Shown here: piece by piece, positions 1 through 8,679 of the stretch | How positions within the stretch are numbered: position 1 is the stretch's first letter | How the letters are laid out: every line of letters begins with the position of its first letter | Assembly: GCA_963790065.1 (NCBI GenBank) | Contig: CAWBNK010000005.1 | Location: forward strand, 248,001-312,000 | Length of the DNA stretch: 64,000 bases | Reading direction: 5' to 3' | Source: Palsa-504 sp963790065 | GTDB taxonomy: Bacteria; Actinomycetota; Actinomycetes; Streptosporangiales; Streptosporangiaceae | Notes under the pieces: model-generated | What the model saw: the letters and a program-made list of their open reading frames with translations, nothing else | Database searches by the model: none | What the model was told of the DNA's origin: nothing | Made by a program: the position numbers and the translations under genes

Positions 1-120
1 CCCGGTGCCGAGCACGGTCAGGCCCTTGCGCAGCGCCCCGGCGGCCAGGTGCTCGATATCGCAGTCCTTGCTGCACGCGCGCGAGAACCTGGAATGGATG
101 TGCAGATCGGCGTGGAACAT
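1..120 (-). CDS. EndoQ-like PHP-domain endonuclease, N-terminal fragment
   Basis: Only the first 40 codons lie in the window; the gene runs off the left edge. The ATG at 120 opens with MFHADLHIHSRFSRACSKDC, the N-terminal PHP metal-binding signature (HADLHIH, then SRACSKD) of the endonuclease Q family, which nicks DNA beside deaminated bases in archaea and some bacteria. The following residues (IEHLAAGALRKGLTVLGTG) fit the same family, where the next motif would be GD(F/W)THP. It is divergent from the hydrolase at 199. The family call is firm for the PHP fold; nuclease function is inferred because the rest is not visible. Confidence 0.7.
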   Translation of the reverse strand, partial: MFHADLHIHSRFSRACSKDCDIEHLAAGALRKGLTVLGTG

Positions 121-185
121 GTCGGTCCGATACTGCCACCTGCCGCCGACAATTCGCGGTCATTCCGGCCGGGGCGCCGATGAAG

Positions 186-191
186 TAACGT
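186..191 (+). promoter_or_regulatory. -10 box TAACGT of a probable leaderless promoter
   Basis: TAACGT lies 7 nt upstream of the GTG at 199, the spacing that puts the transcription start on the start codon. No purine-rich ribosome binding site lies between. No clear -35 box is seen. Confidence 0.4.
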
Positions 192-198
192 CGGTCGC

Positions 199-732
199 GT
201 GCTGCTTACCCCGGACGGCGCCGTGCTGCTCCTGATCGACCTGCAGCAGCGGCTCATGCCCGTCATCACCGATCACGAGACCGTCGTGGCCCGCGCCGTC
301 CGGCTGGCCGAGGCGGCCCGGCTGCTCGACGTGCCGGTCCTCGCCACCGAGCAGTACCCGGCCGGCCTGGGGCCGACGGTGCCGCCGCTGGCGGCCTACC
401 CGCAGGTGGTCCTGGCCAAGACCACCTTCTCCGCGACCGGGGATCCGGGCTTCGCCGCGCTGCTGCCCGCCGGGGCCAGCGCCATCTTGCTGGCCGGGGC
501 CGAGGCGCATGTCTGCGTGCTGCAGACCGCGCTGGGCCTGCTCGCCTCCGGCCACCGCGTGGTCCTGGTCACCGACGCGATCGGCTCCCGCGACCCGGCC
601 GACAAGGCGGTGGCCATCGAGCGCGCCCGCCAGCACGGTGCCGAGGTCGTGACCTCGGAGATGGTGCTGTTCGAGTGGCTGCGAGACGCGCGGCACCAGA
701 AGTTCCGTGAGGTACAGAAGCTGCTCAAGTAG
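199..732 (+). CDS. Isochorismatase-family cysteine hydrolase
   Basis: This 177-residue protein has the three catalytic positions of the isochorismatase-like fold: Asp in LLLIDLQQRL near residue 14, Lys in VLAKTTFSATGD near 75, and the nucleophile Cys in GAEAHVCVLQTALG near 106, preceded by the expected small-residue turn. The length is typical of single-domain cytosolic members, which hydrolyse amides or vinyl ethers; the substrate cannot be told from sequence. The GTG start is chosen because it follows a leaderless -10 box. The lipid-kinase gene begins 22 bp downstream on the same strand, so the two are probably co-transcribed. Confidence 0.85.
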   Translation: MLLTPDGAVLLLIDLQQRLMPVITDHETVVARAVRLAEAARLLDVPVLATEQYPAGLGPTVPPLAAYPQVVLAKTTFSATGDPGFAALLPAGASAILLAGAEAHVCVLQTALGLLASGHRVVLVTDAIGSRDPADKAVAIERARQHGAEVVTSEMVLFEWLRDARHQKFREVQKLLK

Positions 733-754
733 CCAGCTCATTGAGCTCACCGCC

Positions 755-1651
755 ATGCCGACCGCCGCCTTCGTCGTCAACCGGAACCGGATCCGCCGCC
801 TCGCGCCGCTGAACCGTGGCTGTGCGGCGGCCGGCGCGGCCCGCGGCTGGCAGGTCGCGCTGCTGGAGACCTGGTCGGCCGACGCGGGCGGCGGCGCCAC
901 CCGGCAGGCGGTCGAGGCCGGCGCCGAGCTGGTGGTCGCGGTGGGCGGCGACGGCACGGTCCGGGCCTGCGCCCAGGTGCTGGCCGGCGGCCCGGTGCCG
1001 CTGGCCATCGTGCCGCGCGGCACGGCCAACCTGGTAGCCACGGCGCTGGGCCTGCCGTCCTCCCTGGGCGCCGCCCTGGCGGTGGCGTTCGGCCCGTACG
1101 AGCGGCGGATCGACCTGGCCGTCGCCGACGGCGTCACCTTCGCCGCCATGGCGGGCATCGGCCTGGACGCCGCGGTGGTCGGCGCGACCGCGTCCGGGCT
1201 GAAGGGGGCGGCGGGCTGGCTGGGCTACGCCGCGACCGGAGTCAGGCGGCTGGCCGGGCCGAGCATCAGGTTCGAGATCTGCCTGGACGGCGGCGAGCCG
1301 CTGGCCCGCCGGGCCAGGTCCGTGGTGGTCGGCAACGTCGGGCTGCTGCCCGGCGGGTTCGTGCTGCTGCCCGAGGCCAGGCCGGACGACGGGCGGCTCG
1401 ACGTGGGGATCCTCGCCCCGGCCGGGCCGTTCGGCTGGCCGCGCGTGGGCTGGCGGGTGGTGACCCGCAGCCGCCGCGGCGACCGGCTGCTGGAGCGCTT
1501 CCAGGCCCGGCAGGTCGAGATCACGGCCGGCGTGCCGCTGCCCAGGCAGGCCGACGGCGAGCTCATCGGGCCGGCGGGCTCGCTGGCCGTCACGCTCGTT
1601 CCCGGCGGGCTGCTGGTCCGGGTGCCCGCCGGCCGGCGCTCGGGCTCGTAA
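755..1651 (+). CDS. Diacylglycerol kinase-like lipid kinase
   Basis: A 298-residue DAGK catalytic-domain protein of the YegS/DgkB type. The nucleotide-binding motif VAVGGDGTVRA is near residue 60, followed by IVPRGTANLVATALGLP, the family's GTxNxxA signature, and a C-terminal beta-sandwich domain ending in a DGE-type motif (QADGELIG). Such enzymes phosphorylate diacylglycerol or related lipids at the inner membrane face. I start at the ATG at 755, whose product begins PTAAFVVNRNRI, because the longer frame overlaps the upstream hydrolase and lacks similarity. The substrate is inferred from family only. Confidence 0.85.
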   Translation: MPTAAFVVNRNRIRRLAPLNRGCAAAGAARGWQVALLETWSADAGGGATRQAVEAGAELVVAVGGDGTVRACAQVLAGGPVPLAIVPRGTANLVATALGLPSSLGAALAVAFGPYERRIDLAVADGVTFAAMAGIGLDAAVVGATASGLKGAAGWLGYAATGVRRLAGPSIRFEICLDGGEPLARRARSVVVGNVGLLPGGFVLLPEARPDDGRLDVGILAPAGPFGWPRVGWRVVTRSRRGDRLLERFQARQVEITAGVPLPRQADGELIGPAGSLAVTLVPGGLLVRVPAGRRSGS

Positions 1652-1685
1652 CGTGCGGGCTCGGCTCGGCCCGTGCGCGGGCCGG

Positions 1686-2246
1686 TCAGGCGCGGGCGGC
1701 CGGCAGCGGGGTCAGCAGGATGTCGGCGACGGCCGCGCCGGGGCCCGCGTCACGCGTCCGGGCCACCTTGTGCCAGCCCCACTTCAGGAACGCCTGCTGC
1801 GCCGGGCCGGCCGCGGGCAGCACGGTCAGCGTGGCTCGTTCCTCGGGCCGGCCGGCCAGGATGAGGTCGTGCAGTTCCTGGCCGATGCCCTGCCGCCGCC
1901 AGGACGCCCGGACCAGCAGGTCGATGAGGGCGAAGGTGCGCCCCGGCCGTTCGGCGGTGGTGTCCTCGGGCAGCCGGGTGGTCAGCTCCCGCCACCAGGA
2001 GGTCGACGGGCGCAGCGGCATCCCGGCCGCGTAGCCGACCAGGTAGCCGCCGGAACGGGCCTCGGCCAGCGCGAATCCCGGCTGGCGCCGCTGGACCCGG
2101 AAGCGCTCCGCGAACTCCGCCGCGTCACCGGCCTGCCCGTAGGGCGGGTCGGCGTAGACCTCGGCGTGCAGCGCCTGCAGTTCGTCGGCGTGCGCGGCGG
2201 CCTGCTGCCCGTCGAGCAGCTCGAAGGTCAGCTCGGGCGCGGGCAT
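1686..2246 (-). CDS. GNAT-family N-acetyltransferase
   Basis: The 186-residue protein carries a GNAT fold. Acetyl-CoA motif A reads LLVRASWRRQGIGQELHDLI near residues 110-130 (R-R-Q-G-I-G), followed by a beta strand (ATLTVLPAAGPAQQAFLKWGW) with the usual tyrosine-less but Ala/Phe-rich motif B. The acceptor is not predictable. It is transcribed away from the serine-hydrolase gene at 2358, with about 110 bp of shared promoter region. The ATG at 2246 is preferred because the frame upstream of it is GC-driven and encodes nothing recognisable. Confidence 0.8.
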   Translation of the reverse strand: MPAPELTFELLDGQQAAAHADELQALHAEVYADPPYGQAGDAAEFAERFRVQRRQPGFALAEARSGGYLVGYAAGMPLRPSTSWWRELTTRLPEDTTAERPGRTFALIDLLVRASWRRQGIGQELHDLILAGRPEERATLTVLPAAGPAQQAFLKWGWHKVARTRDAGPGAAVADILLTPLPAARA

Positions 2247-2357
2247 GCTGACCACAACAACGGCGTGGCCCGCATACGTCCCGCCCCGGGCCCGCCGGCC
2301 CGCCGCACCGGCGCTAGCGTGCCAAGCAGGAACCGACCCAAGGACAGGTGGTGATCC

Positions 2358-3605
2358 GTGACCGGGCTGGACATCGAGGCCGGCGCGGCCGAGGCCGGGT
2401 TCGACCCGGACCGGCTGCAGCGCATCGACGAGCACTTCGCCCGCTACGTGGCCGACGGGCGGCTGCCCGGCTGGCTGCTCACCGTGAGCAGGCACGGCCG
2501 CCTGGTGCACGTGGCCCGGTGCGGATCCCGTGACCTGGAGGCCGGGCTGCCGGTGACCGACGACACGCTGTGGCGGATCTACTCGATGACCAAGCCGGTC
2601 ACCTCGGTCGCGATCATGATGCTGTACGAAGAGGGCCGGCTGGCGCTCACCGATCCGGTCAGCAGGTTCATCCCCTCCTTCGCCGACGTCCGGGTCTACA
2701 CCGGCGGCTCGGACCTGCGGCCGGTGACGGTCCCGGCCACCGAGCCGGTGCGGATCTGGCACCTGCTGACCCACACCGCCGGGCTCACCTACGGCTTCCA
2801 CCGGGTGCACCCGGTCGATGCCCTGCTGCGGGCGGCCGGGTTCGAGTGGGCCACGCCGCCCGGCGTGGACCTGGCCGGGGCCTGCGACATCTGGGCCGGG
2901 CTGCCGCTGCTGTTCCAGCCCGGCGCCGAGTGGAACTACTCGGTCGCCACCGACGTGCTGGGCCGGGTGGTCGAGGTGGCTTCGGGCCAGCGGCTCGATG
3001 AGTTCCTCACGGCCCGGATCCTGGGCCCGCTGGGCATGACCGACACCGCGTTCTGGGCCGGGCCCGAGGCCGCGTCCCGGCTGGCCGCGCTCTACATCCC
3101 GGGCCCGGGCGGCACCGCGGCCCGGGCCGACGCCCTGGGCCAGGCGCACCTCAGCCCGCCCGCCATGCTCAGCGGGGGCGGCGGCCTGGTGTCCACCGCG
3201 GCCGATTACCACCGGTTCACCCAGCTGATCCTGGACCGGCCCGGCAGCCCGGCCGGGGAACTGGACGGCACCCGGCTGCTGAGCCCGCGCACGGTCGGCT
3301 ACATGACCCGCAACCACCTGCCCGGCGGCCTGGACCTGGCTACCTTCGGCCGGCCGCTGTACGCCGAGTCGCCGTTCCTGGGCGTCGGCTTCGGCCTGGG
3401 CTTCGCGGTCGTCATCGACCCGGTGCCGGGCCGGGTGATCTGCTCGCCGGGCGAGCTGTCCTGGGGCGGAGCGGCCAGCACGGCGTTCTGGATCGACCCG
3501 GAAGCCGGCCTGACCGTCTCGTTCTTCACCCAGCTGCTGCCGTCGAGTACGTACCCGATCCGGCCGCAGCTGCGACAGCTCGTCTACCAGGCCCTGGTCC
3601 GCTGA
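2358..3605 (+). CDS. Beta-lactamase-fold serine hydrolase (class C / EstB type)
   Basis: This 415-residue protein has the SxxK nucleophile motif in IYSMTKPVTSVAIM near residue 77 and the Tyr of YxN-type motifs in EWNYSVATDVLG near 195. A C-terminal WGG motif (SWGGAASTAFWIDPE) replaces the KTG of true beta-lactamases. This is the pattern of class C-like esterases and D-aminopeptidases. No signal peptide is visible, so it is probably cytosolic. The GTG at 2358 follows a purine-rich GGACAGGTGGTGATC stretch. The gene ends 2 bp before a terminator-like hairpin. Confidence 0.85.
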   Translation: MTGLDIEAGAAEAGFDPDRLQRIDEHFARYVADGRLPGWLLTVSRHGRLVHVARCGSRDLEAGLPVTDDTLWRIYSMTKPVTSVAIMMLYEEGRLALTDPVSRFIPSFADVRVYTGGSDLRPVTVPATEPVRIWHLLTHTAGLTYGFHRVHPVDALLRAAGFEWATPPGVDLAGACDIWAGLPLLFQPGAEWNYSVATDVLGRVVEVASGQRLDEFLTARILGPLGMTDTAFWAGPEAASRLAALYIPGPGGTAARADALGQAHLSPPAMLSGGGGLVSTAADYHRFTQLILDRPGSPAGELDGTRLLSPRTVGYMTRNHLPGGLDLATFGRPLYAESPFLGVGFGLGFAVVIDPVPGRVICSPGELSWGGAASTAFWIDPEAGLTVSFFTQLLPSSTYPIRPQLRQLVYQALVR

Positions 3606-3606
3606 C

Positions 3607-3635
3607 CGGCCCGCCCTTAAAACCTTTTCGGGCCG
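3607..3635 (+). terminator. Intergenic hairpin after the serine hydrolase gene
   Basis: CGGCCCG at 3607-3613 pairs with CGGGCCG at 3629-3635 around a 15-nt loop that contains AAAA and TTTT. There is no T tract after the stem, so it is a weak intrinsic terminator at best. Confidence 0.4.
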
Positions 3636-3751
3636 AACGGTCCCTGGTTCCCCCGTCCCGCACCCGGCCCGCCGGCCCCGGCCAGGGCGTTTCCGCGGGC
3701 GGCCGGCCGGCTGGGAGAATGAGTGGCGGGCCGACCTACGAAGGGAATGCG

Positions 3752-4561
3752 ATGACCGCAGAGCGGGTCACGGTGACGATCACGGACGGGGTCGCGGACG
3801 TCCGCCTGAGCCGGCCGGAAAAGCGCAACGCCCTGGACCCGGCGATGTTCGCCGGCCTGGTCGCGGCGGGCGAGCGGCTGAAGCGCGAACCGGGCGTCCG
3901 CGCGGTGGTGCTGTCCGGCGCCGGGCCGGACTTCTGCGCCGGGCTGGACTTCGGCTCGTTCCAGGCCATGCGGGACGGTGAACGGCTCAGCGCCCAGGCC
4001 GACCTGCCGCCGGGACACGGGCCGGCCCAGGCGGCCGGCCAGCGCGCCGCGTTCGTCTGGGCGGAGGTCCCCGTCCCGGTCATCGCGGCGGTGACCGGCA
4101 ACGCGCTGGGCGGCGGGCTGCAGATCGCGCTCGGTGCCGACATCCGCATCGTCGCGCCCGACGCGAAGCTGTCGGTGCTGGAGATCAAGTGGGGCCTGGT
4201 GCCCGACATGACCGGGTCCCAGCTGCTGCCCGAACTGGTCGGCCGGGACGTGGCCAAGGACCTGACCTTCTCCGGGCGGGTGGTCACCGGCGCCGAAGCC
4301 GTGGCCCTGGGCCTGGCCACCCGGGCCGATCCCGACCCGTACCGGGCCGCCCGCGAGCTGGCCGCCTCGATCGCGGGCCGCAGCCCGGACGCCATCCGGG
4401 CGGCCAAGCGGCTGCTTGACCTGGCGGGCCGGGTGGACCTGGCGGCGGGCTTCGCCGCCGAGCAGAAGGAGATCGGCGCCCTGATCGGCAGTCCCAACCA
4501 GGTGGAGGCGGTCACCGCGGGGTTCGAGCGGCGGCCGCCCCGGTTCACCGACCCGGCCTGA
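3752..4561 (+). CDS. Enoyl-CoA hydratase/isomerase family protein (crotonase fold)
   Basis: The protein has 269 residues. The oxyanion-hole segments are VVLSGAGPDFCAGLDF near residue 52 and VTGNALGGGLQIALGADIRI near 115, followed by LSVLEIKWGLVPDMTGSQ, where the crotonase catalytic Glu/Asp positions lie. It closely follows the actinobacterial crotonases used in acyl-CoA beta-oxidation or side-chain degradation. The ATG at 3752 has GAAGGGAA seven to eight bases upstream and gives the canonical N-terminus (MTAERVTVTITDGVADVRL). It is convergent with the DUF3500 gene, 24 bp away. Confidence 0.88.
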   Translation: MTAERVTVTITDGVADVRLSRPEKRNALDPAMFAGLVAAGERLKREPGVRAVVLSGAGPDFCAGLDFGSFQAMRDGERLSAQADLPPGHGPAQAAGQRAAFVWAEVPVPVIAAVTGNALGGGLQIALGADIRIVAPDAKLSVLEIKWGLVPDMTGSQLLPELVGRDVAKDLTFSGRVVTGAEAVALGLATRADPDPYRAARELAASIAGRSPDAIRAAKRLLDLAGRVDLAAGFAAEQKEIGALIGSPNQVEAVTAGFERRPPRFTDPA

Positions 4562-4585
4562 CCGCTCCCGTCCGGGCCGTGACCC

Positions 4586-5785
4586 CTACCGGTGGTAGGC
4601 GGCCTGGTGGTCGGCAGCCCGGTGGTAGGCAGCAAGGTGCTCGCCGAGGGCGTCGTAGCCGAAGTCGGCCACCGGATCACGCCACACCGAGTGCGCGTGG
4701 TTGGCCTGCCGCTGCGTGTTGTCGTACTCGATCAGCAGCCGCGGGCCCTGCAGCCGGTAGTACAGCGGCCGGCCCGGCTCGGTAGGCCCGGCCCAGGCCA
4801 GGTGGACCGCATCCAGCGCGGCGTCGTCGGCATAGTCGGGCTGCGGCGCCAGCCCGTCGGGCACCCGCCCCAGGTAGGCGGTCAGCAGCGCGCGCAGCAG
4901 GTCCCGCTGCCCGGCTTCCAGTCCGGCCGCGGGCAGCCCCTTCGGCGCTGCGGTCAGGGCGAGCCGCTGGTAGTCGGCGTCGTCGTAACCGGAGGCCCGC
5001 TCGCCGTCGGCGTCCATCCGGGCCAGCCGCTCGACCAGTTCCGGGTCGGTGAACGGCCGGCGCCACAGATCCCGCAGGTACATCATCCGGTCGCCCGCGG
5101 CCAGCCGCGCCCGGTTGCCGCCGACGATGTCCGCCGGGGCCCGGTCGAGCAGCAGCGCGCGGTCCGCCTGCCCCGGATCCAGCGACCGGGCCAGCTCCCG
5201 GGCCAGGTCCTCGGCCCCGGCCAGCGGGCGCAGCGGGGCCGGGCCGAGCAGCGGCGAGACGGCCGGGTCGGCACCCAGGAAGCACGGAGTCACCGAGCGG
5301 ACCATGCCGCCGGCGATCAGGTTGTTCAGCGAGATGTGATGGCCGCCGAAGCGCCAGCCCCACGGCGCCGCACTGCCCGGCTCGCCGAACACCCGCAGGT
5401 AGTAAAGCCCCGGGTCACGGCCCCGTTCCCGGCCCCAGCTGACGCTCCAGCCTTCGGCCTGGTCGAGCACGTTGTCCAGCCCGATGATGGTGGCCACGGT
5501 GACGTATCCGGCGGTGGACAGGCCCGAGGCCACCAGCTGGTGGGCCAGCCGCTGCTGCGCGGGCCGCTGGTCGCCCAGGGCCAGGCCGCCGTGGTCGGTG
5601 GGGGTGTAGAACCAGCGCCTGCGCTCGGCGTCGGCCTCGCCGTCCGCGCTGGGCGCGGTGCCGGCGGCCACCGCCCGCTGCGCCGGGCTGAGCGCGTCGA
5701 GCCAGGCCAGCGCGGCCGCGGCCATCCGGGACGCGACCTTGCGAGCCACGTCGTCCCGGCCTGCGACCGTCCCGGTCGTGTCCAT
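4586..5785 (-). CDS. DUF3500 domain-containing protein
   Basis: A 399-residue protein matching DUF3500 over its length: WFYTPTDHGGLAL near residue 60, then TVATIIGLDNVLDQAEGW, RDPGLYYLRVFGEP, WGWRFGGHHISLN and FLGADPAV, all in the family's order. The two conserved His residues of GGHHISLN suggest a metal or catalytic site, but no biochemical role is established for the family. The ATG at 5785 is chosen over a GTG nine codons upstream because CAGGAGGGCCGG directly precedes it. The C-terminus has a short repeat (AAYHRAADHQAAYHR). Confidence 0.85.
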   Translation of the reverse strand: MDTTGTVAGRDDVARKVASRMAAAALAWLDALSPAQRAVAAGTAPSADGEADAERRRWFYTPTDHGGLALGDQRPAQQRLAHQLVASGLSTAGYVTVATIIGLDNVLDQAEGWSVSWGRERGRDPGLYYLRVFGEPGSAAPWGWRFGGHHISLNNLIAGGMVRSVTPCFLGADPAVSPLLGPAPLRPLAGAEDLARELARSLDPGQADRALLLDRAPADIVGGNRARLAAGDRMMYLRDLWRRPFTDPELVERLARMDADGERASGYDDADYQRLALTAAPKGLPAAGLEAGQRDLLRALLTAYLGRVPDGLAPQPDYADDAALDAVHLAWAGPTEPGRPLYYRLQGPRLLIEYDNTQRQANHAHSVWRDPVADFGYDALGEHLAAYHRAADHQAAYHR

Positions 5786-5892
5786 CCGGCCCTCCTGCCC
5801 GGTCAACTCCACCCGTTCCGGATGTTATCTGGGCGCCCGGCGGCGAGCACGTCGACGCCCAATGGCTTCCTCCCCCCAGGCGCCCGCGCGCG

Positions 5893-6252
5893 TCAGCTTT
5901 TCTTCTTCGGCTGCTTGGCCGGCAGGTGTTCGGCCCACGCGCGTGACCGGCGCACCCACTCGTCTACGGCGTCCTCGTGCAGGAGCGCGGGCGGCACGAC
6001 GACGTACTCCTTCATCGGCCGGCCTGGCATGGGCTCGAACGTGCTGGCCCCGTACCGATCGAGGAATTCCGCCCGGTCGGCCTCGGACAGGCGCAGGAAC
6101 ATCGACTCCTCGTGCAGCCCCATGAACATGTTGCCGCGCAGTACGCAGACCGGGTACCCGAACATGAGCTTGCGGTCGGCGTCGCCCGCGAGCGGGGCTA
6201 GCTCGTCGAAGCGGGCGATGAGCTCAGGTGGTGATTTTCCGAAGGTAGGCAT
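5893..6252 (-). CDS. TfoX/Sxy N-terminal-family small protein
   Basis: This 119-residue protein carries the TfoX N-terminal fold: KLMFGYPVCVLRGNMFMGLH near residue 28, then MFLRLSEADRAEFL and FEPMPGRPMKEYVVVP. In gammaproteobacteria TfoX activates competence genes; in actinobacteria the stand-alone domain is common and uncharacterised, so no competence role should be assumed. The C-terminus is basic (AKQPKKKS). It lies between the DUF3500 gene and the HAD gene without obvious partners. Confidence 0.8.
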   Translation of the reverse strand: MPTFGKSPPELIARFDELAPLAGDADRKLMFGYPVCVLRGNMFMGLHEESMFLRLSEADRAEFLDRYGASTFEPMPGRPMKEYVVVPPALLHEDAVDEWVRRSRAWAEHLPAKQPKKKS

Positions 6253-6421
6253 TGCGAGCTCCCGGAAACCGGCGGCGGCCAGCGCGGGGCGGCCACGCTG
6301 TCCAGGCGCTCAGCATGAACCGCCCAGCGGGGCCGGGTCAAGCAGCAAGCGCGGCTGGCAGGACCTCGTACTGCGAGCCTGCGGCCCGCACCGGCTGGCC
6401 TAGGTCCGGCATACTGGCGCC

Positions 6422-7045
6422 ATGGCTGAGCAGAGCGTCCAGGCCGTAGTGTTCGACCTCGGCGGGGTGCTGATCGACTGGAATCCCCGGTACCTGTACC
6501 GCCAGCTGTTCAGCGACGAGACCGCCATGGAGACCTTCCTGGCCACGATCTGCACCGATGCCTGGCACCACCGCCATGACCTGGGTGTGGACGTGAGGGC
6601 TTCCTGCCGGCAGCTTGCTGACCTGCATCCCGAGTACCGTGACCTGATCATGGCCTGGGCCGAACGCGGCGAGGAAATGGCCGCCGGCCAGTTCGACGGC
6701 ACCGTCGAGATCCTGCGGGCGCTGAGAGACCAGGGGGTGTCCTGCTACGCACTGAGCAACATGGAACCTGACGCGTTCGCGATCAGGCGGGATCGTTTCG
6801 CGTTCATGAACTGGTTCGACGGCCAGGTCATCTCGGGCCTGGAAGGGGTGGCCAAGCCCGACCGCGAGATCTTCGACCTGCTCCTGGAGCGGTACCGCCT
6901 GGACCCGCGCAGCACCGTGTTCATCGACGACGTGCCGCGCAACGTCGAGACCGCCCGCGGGCTCGGCCTGCTGGCGATCCGCTTCACCTCTCCCGGCGAG
7001 CTGCGGACCGCGCTGGCCGCCCGTGGCCTGGGGATGCTCCGGTGA
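6422..7045 (+). CDS. HAD-superfamily hydrolase, subfamily IA
   Basis: The 207-residue protein has the four HAD motifs. The nucleophile Asp is in VVFDLGGVLIDWNP near residue 12, motif II Ser/Asn in YALSNMEPDAF, the Lys in GVAKPDREIFDLLLERYRL, and the acidic pair in TVFIDDVPRNVETARGLG. The second Asp of motif I is replaced (FDLGG), as in YihX-type glucose-1-phosphate phosphatases and epoxide-hydrolase-like HADs. A CATACT box six bases before the ATG suggests leaderless transcription. Its stop overlaps the start of the amidohydrolase gene by 4 nt, so the pair is an operon. Confidence 0.85.
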   Translation: MAEQSVQAVVFDLGGVLIDWNPRYLYRQLFSDETAMETFLATICTDAWHHRHDLGVDVRASCRQLADLHPEYRDLIMAWAERGEEMAAGQFDGTVEILRALRDQGVSCYALSNMEPDAFAIRRDRFAFMNWFDGQVISGLEGVAKPDREIFDLLLERYRLDPRSTVFIDDVPRNVETARGLGLLAIRFTSPGELRTALAARGLGMLR

Positions 7046-8676
7046 GCACCGATATGCCCGCTGACCTGGTGGTGCGAGCGGCGGCGGTGCGGACCATGGA
7101 TCAGGCCGCCGGCCCGGTCACTGCCCTGGCCGTCCGCGACGGCACGATCGCGGCGGTCGCCGGGCCCGACGGCGAGGCCGGCCTGCTGGCCGCCTGGCGC
7201 GGCCCGGACACGGTGGTGCTCGACGATCCGGGCCTGGTCGTGCTGCCGGCCTTCGTCGATACGCACAACCACCTGATGCTGGCCGCCCGCAACATCCTCG
7301 GCGTCCCGGTCTCCCAGGCCCGCGACATCGCCCAGATCATCGCGCTGATCAGGGCACGGGCCGCGCAGACCCCGCCGGGCCTGTGGGTCATCACCGCCGC
7401 CGACTGGCATGAGCTGCAGCTCGCCGAGCGCCGCCTGCCCACCGCCGCCGAACTCGATCAGGCCACCGCCGAGCATCCGGTGCTGCTGCAGCGGGGCGGC
7501 CACAACGCGGTGCTCAACTCGGCCGGGCTGCGCGCCGCGGGCCTGGGTCCCGGCACCCCGGACATCCCCGGCGGCTTCATCGCCCGGGATGAGGCCGGCC
7601 ACCCGTCCGGCTGGGTGCAGGACGCGGCGCTTGAGGTCGCCCGCCGGGCCCTGCCCCCACTGCCCGGCCCGGCCCTGGCCGCGGGCCTGGCCCAGGCCTC
7701 CGCGCAGTACGCGGCCCATGGCCTGGGCACGGTGCGCGACCCGGCCGTCTCACCCGAGGAGTGGCACAGCTACCTGGCCGTCCACGCCGCCGGACAGCTG
7801 GCGGTCCGCAGCCACGCCATGATCTTCACCACGCCCGCCGCCGTCGAGGCGGCCGGGTCGGTCGGCGCCTACCTCGATGCCCTGGAAGCCCAGGGGATCG
7901 AGCCAGGCGCCGGGGACGGGCGGCTGCGGCTGTGGGGGCTGAAGTTCGTCCTGGACGGCGGGGTGGAGGCGGCCGCCCTGGAACGGGACTACGCCGACCG
8001 GGCCGGCTATCACGGCGAGCTGATGTGGAGCCAGGACGACCTGGCCGGCGCCCTGGCCGCCTGCGCCCGGCGCGGCTGGCCGGTCGGCACCCACGCCATG
8101 GGCGACCGGGCCGTCGCGCTGCTGCTTGACGCCATCCGCGAAGCCGGCCGGCAGGCCGGCCCGGTCCCGCCCGGGACCCTGGTGGTCGAGCACGGCGGGC
8201 TGATCGGGGAGCGCATCGCCGACGCCGTCGGACTGGGCGTGCACGTCACCGTCCAGCAGGCCCTGCTGGACGGGCTCGGCCCGGCGTTCCTGGCCGCCTG
8301 GGGCGCCGACCGCACCGCGGCGCTGTTCCCCTGGCGCGAGCTCGTCGACGCGGGCACCTGGATCAGCGCCGGCACCGACCACCCCATCGGCCCGCTCGAC
8401 CCGCTGCGCGCCATCCACGGCATGACCACCCGGACCACCCCGGCCGGCGTGCTCGGGCCCGAGCACGCCATCAGCCGCGCCGAGGCCATCCGGCTCTACA
8501 CCGTGGCCGGGGCGCAGTTCCTGGGCCCGCCCGCCACCGCCACCCTGGTGCCAGGCGCACCCGCCGACCTGGTCGCCTACCCGGCCGACCCGCTCACCTG
8601 CCCGGACGGGCAACTGCTCGAGCTCGCCGCCACCTTCACCGTGATCGGCGGCCAGCTCGCCTACCAAGGACGCTGA
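7042..8676 (+). CDS. YtcJ-like metal-dependent amidohydrolase (amidohydrolase 3 family)
   Basis: A 544-residue amidohydrolase. The first metal ligands are in FVDTHNHLMLAARN near residue 75, a second His is in GTHAMGDRAV, a third in LVVEHGGLIGERIAD, and the catalytic Asp is in ISAGTDHPIGPLDPL near 450. The C-terminal sandwich ends VIGGQLAYQGR. YtcJ-type enzymes hydrolyse amide or imine bonds of small molecules; the substrate is unknown. The GTG overlaps the HAD stop by 4 nt (GTGA), and the MocR gene starts 3 bp after its stop, making a three-gene unit. Confidence 0.87.
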   Translation: MSTDMPADLVVRAAAVRTMDQAAGPVTALAVRDGTIAAVAGPDGEAGLLAAWRGPDTVVLDDPGLVVLPAFVDTHNHLMLAARNILGVPVSQARDIAQIIALIRARAAQTPPGLWVITAADWHELQLAERRLPTAAELDQATAEHPVLLQRGGHNAVLNSAGLRAAGLGPGTPDIPGGFIARDEAGHPSGWVQDAALEVARRALPPLPGPALAAGLAQASAQYAAHGLGTVRDPAVSPEEWHSYLAVHAAGQLAVRSHAMIFTTPAAVEAAGSVGAYLDALEAQGIEPGAGDGRLRLWGLKFVLDGGVEAAALERDYADRAGYHGELMWSQDDLAGALAACARRGWPVGTHAMGDRAVALLLDAIREAGRQAGPVPPGTLVVEHGGLIGERIADAVGLGVHVTVQQALLDGLGPAFLAAWGADRTAALFPWRELVDAGTWISAGTDHPIGPLDPLRAIHGMTTRTTPAGVLGPEHAISRAEAIRLYTVAGAQFLGPPATATLVPGAPADLVAYPADPLTCPDGQLLELAATFTVIGGQLAYQGR

Positions 8677-8679
8677 GTC

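Noticed and set aside
1686..3317. A 543-residue minus-strand frame
   Set aside because: Only its last 186 residues (the GNAT protein) are real; the rest is antisense of the serine hydrolase kept open by high GC.
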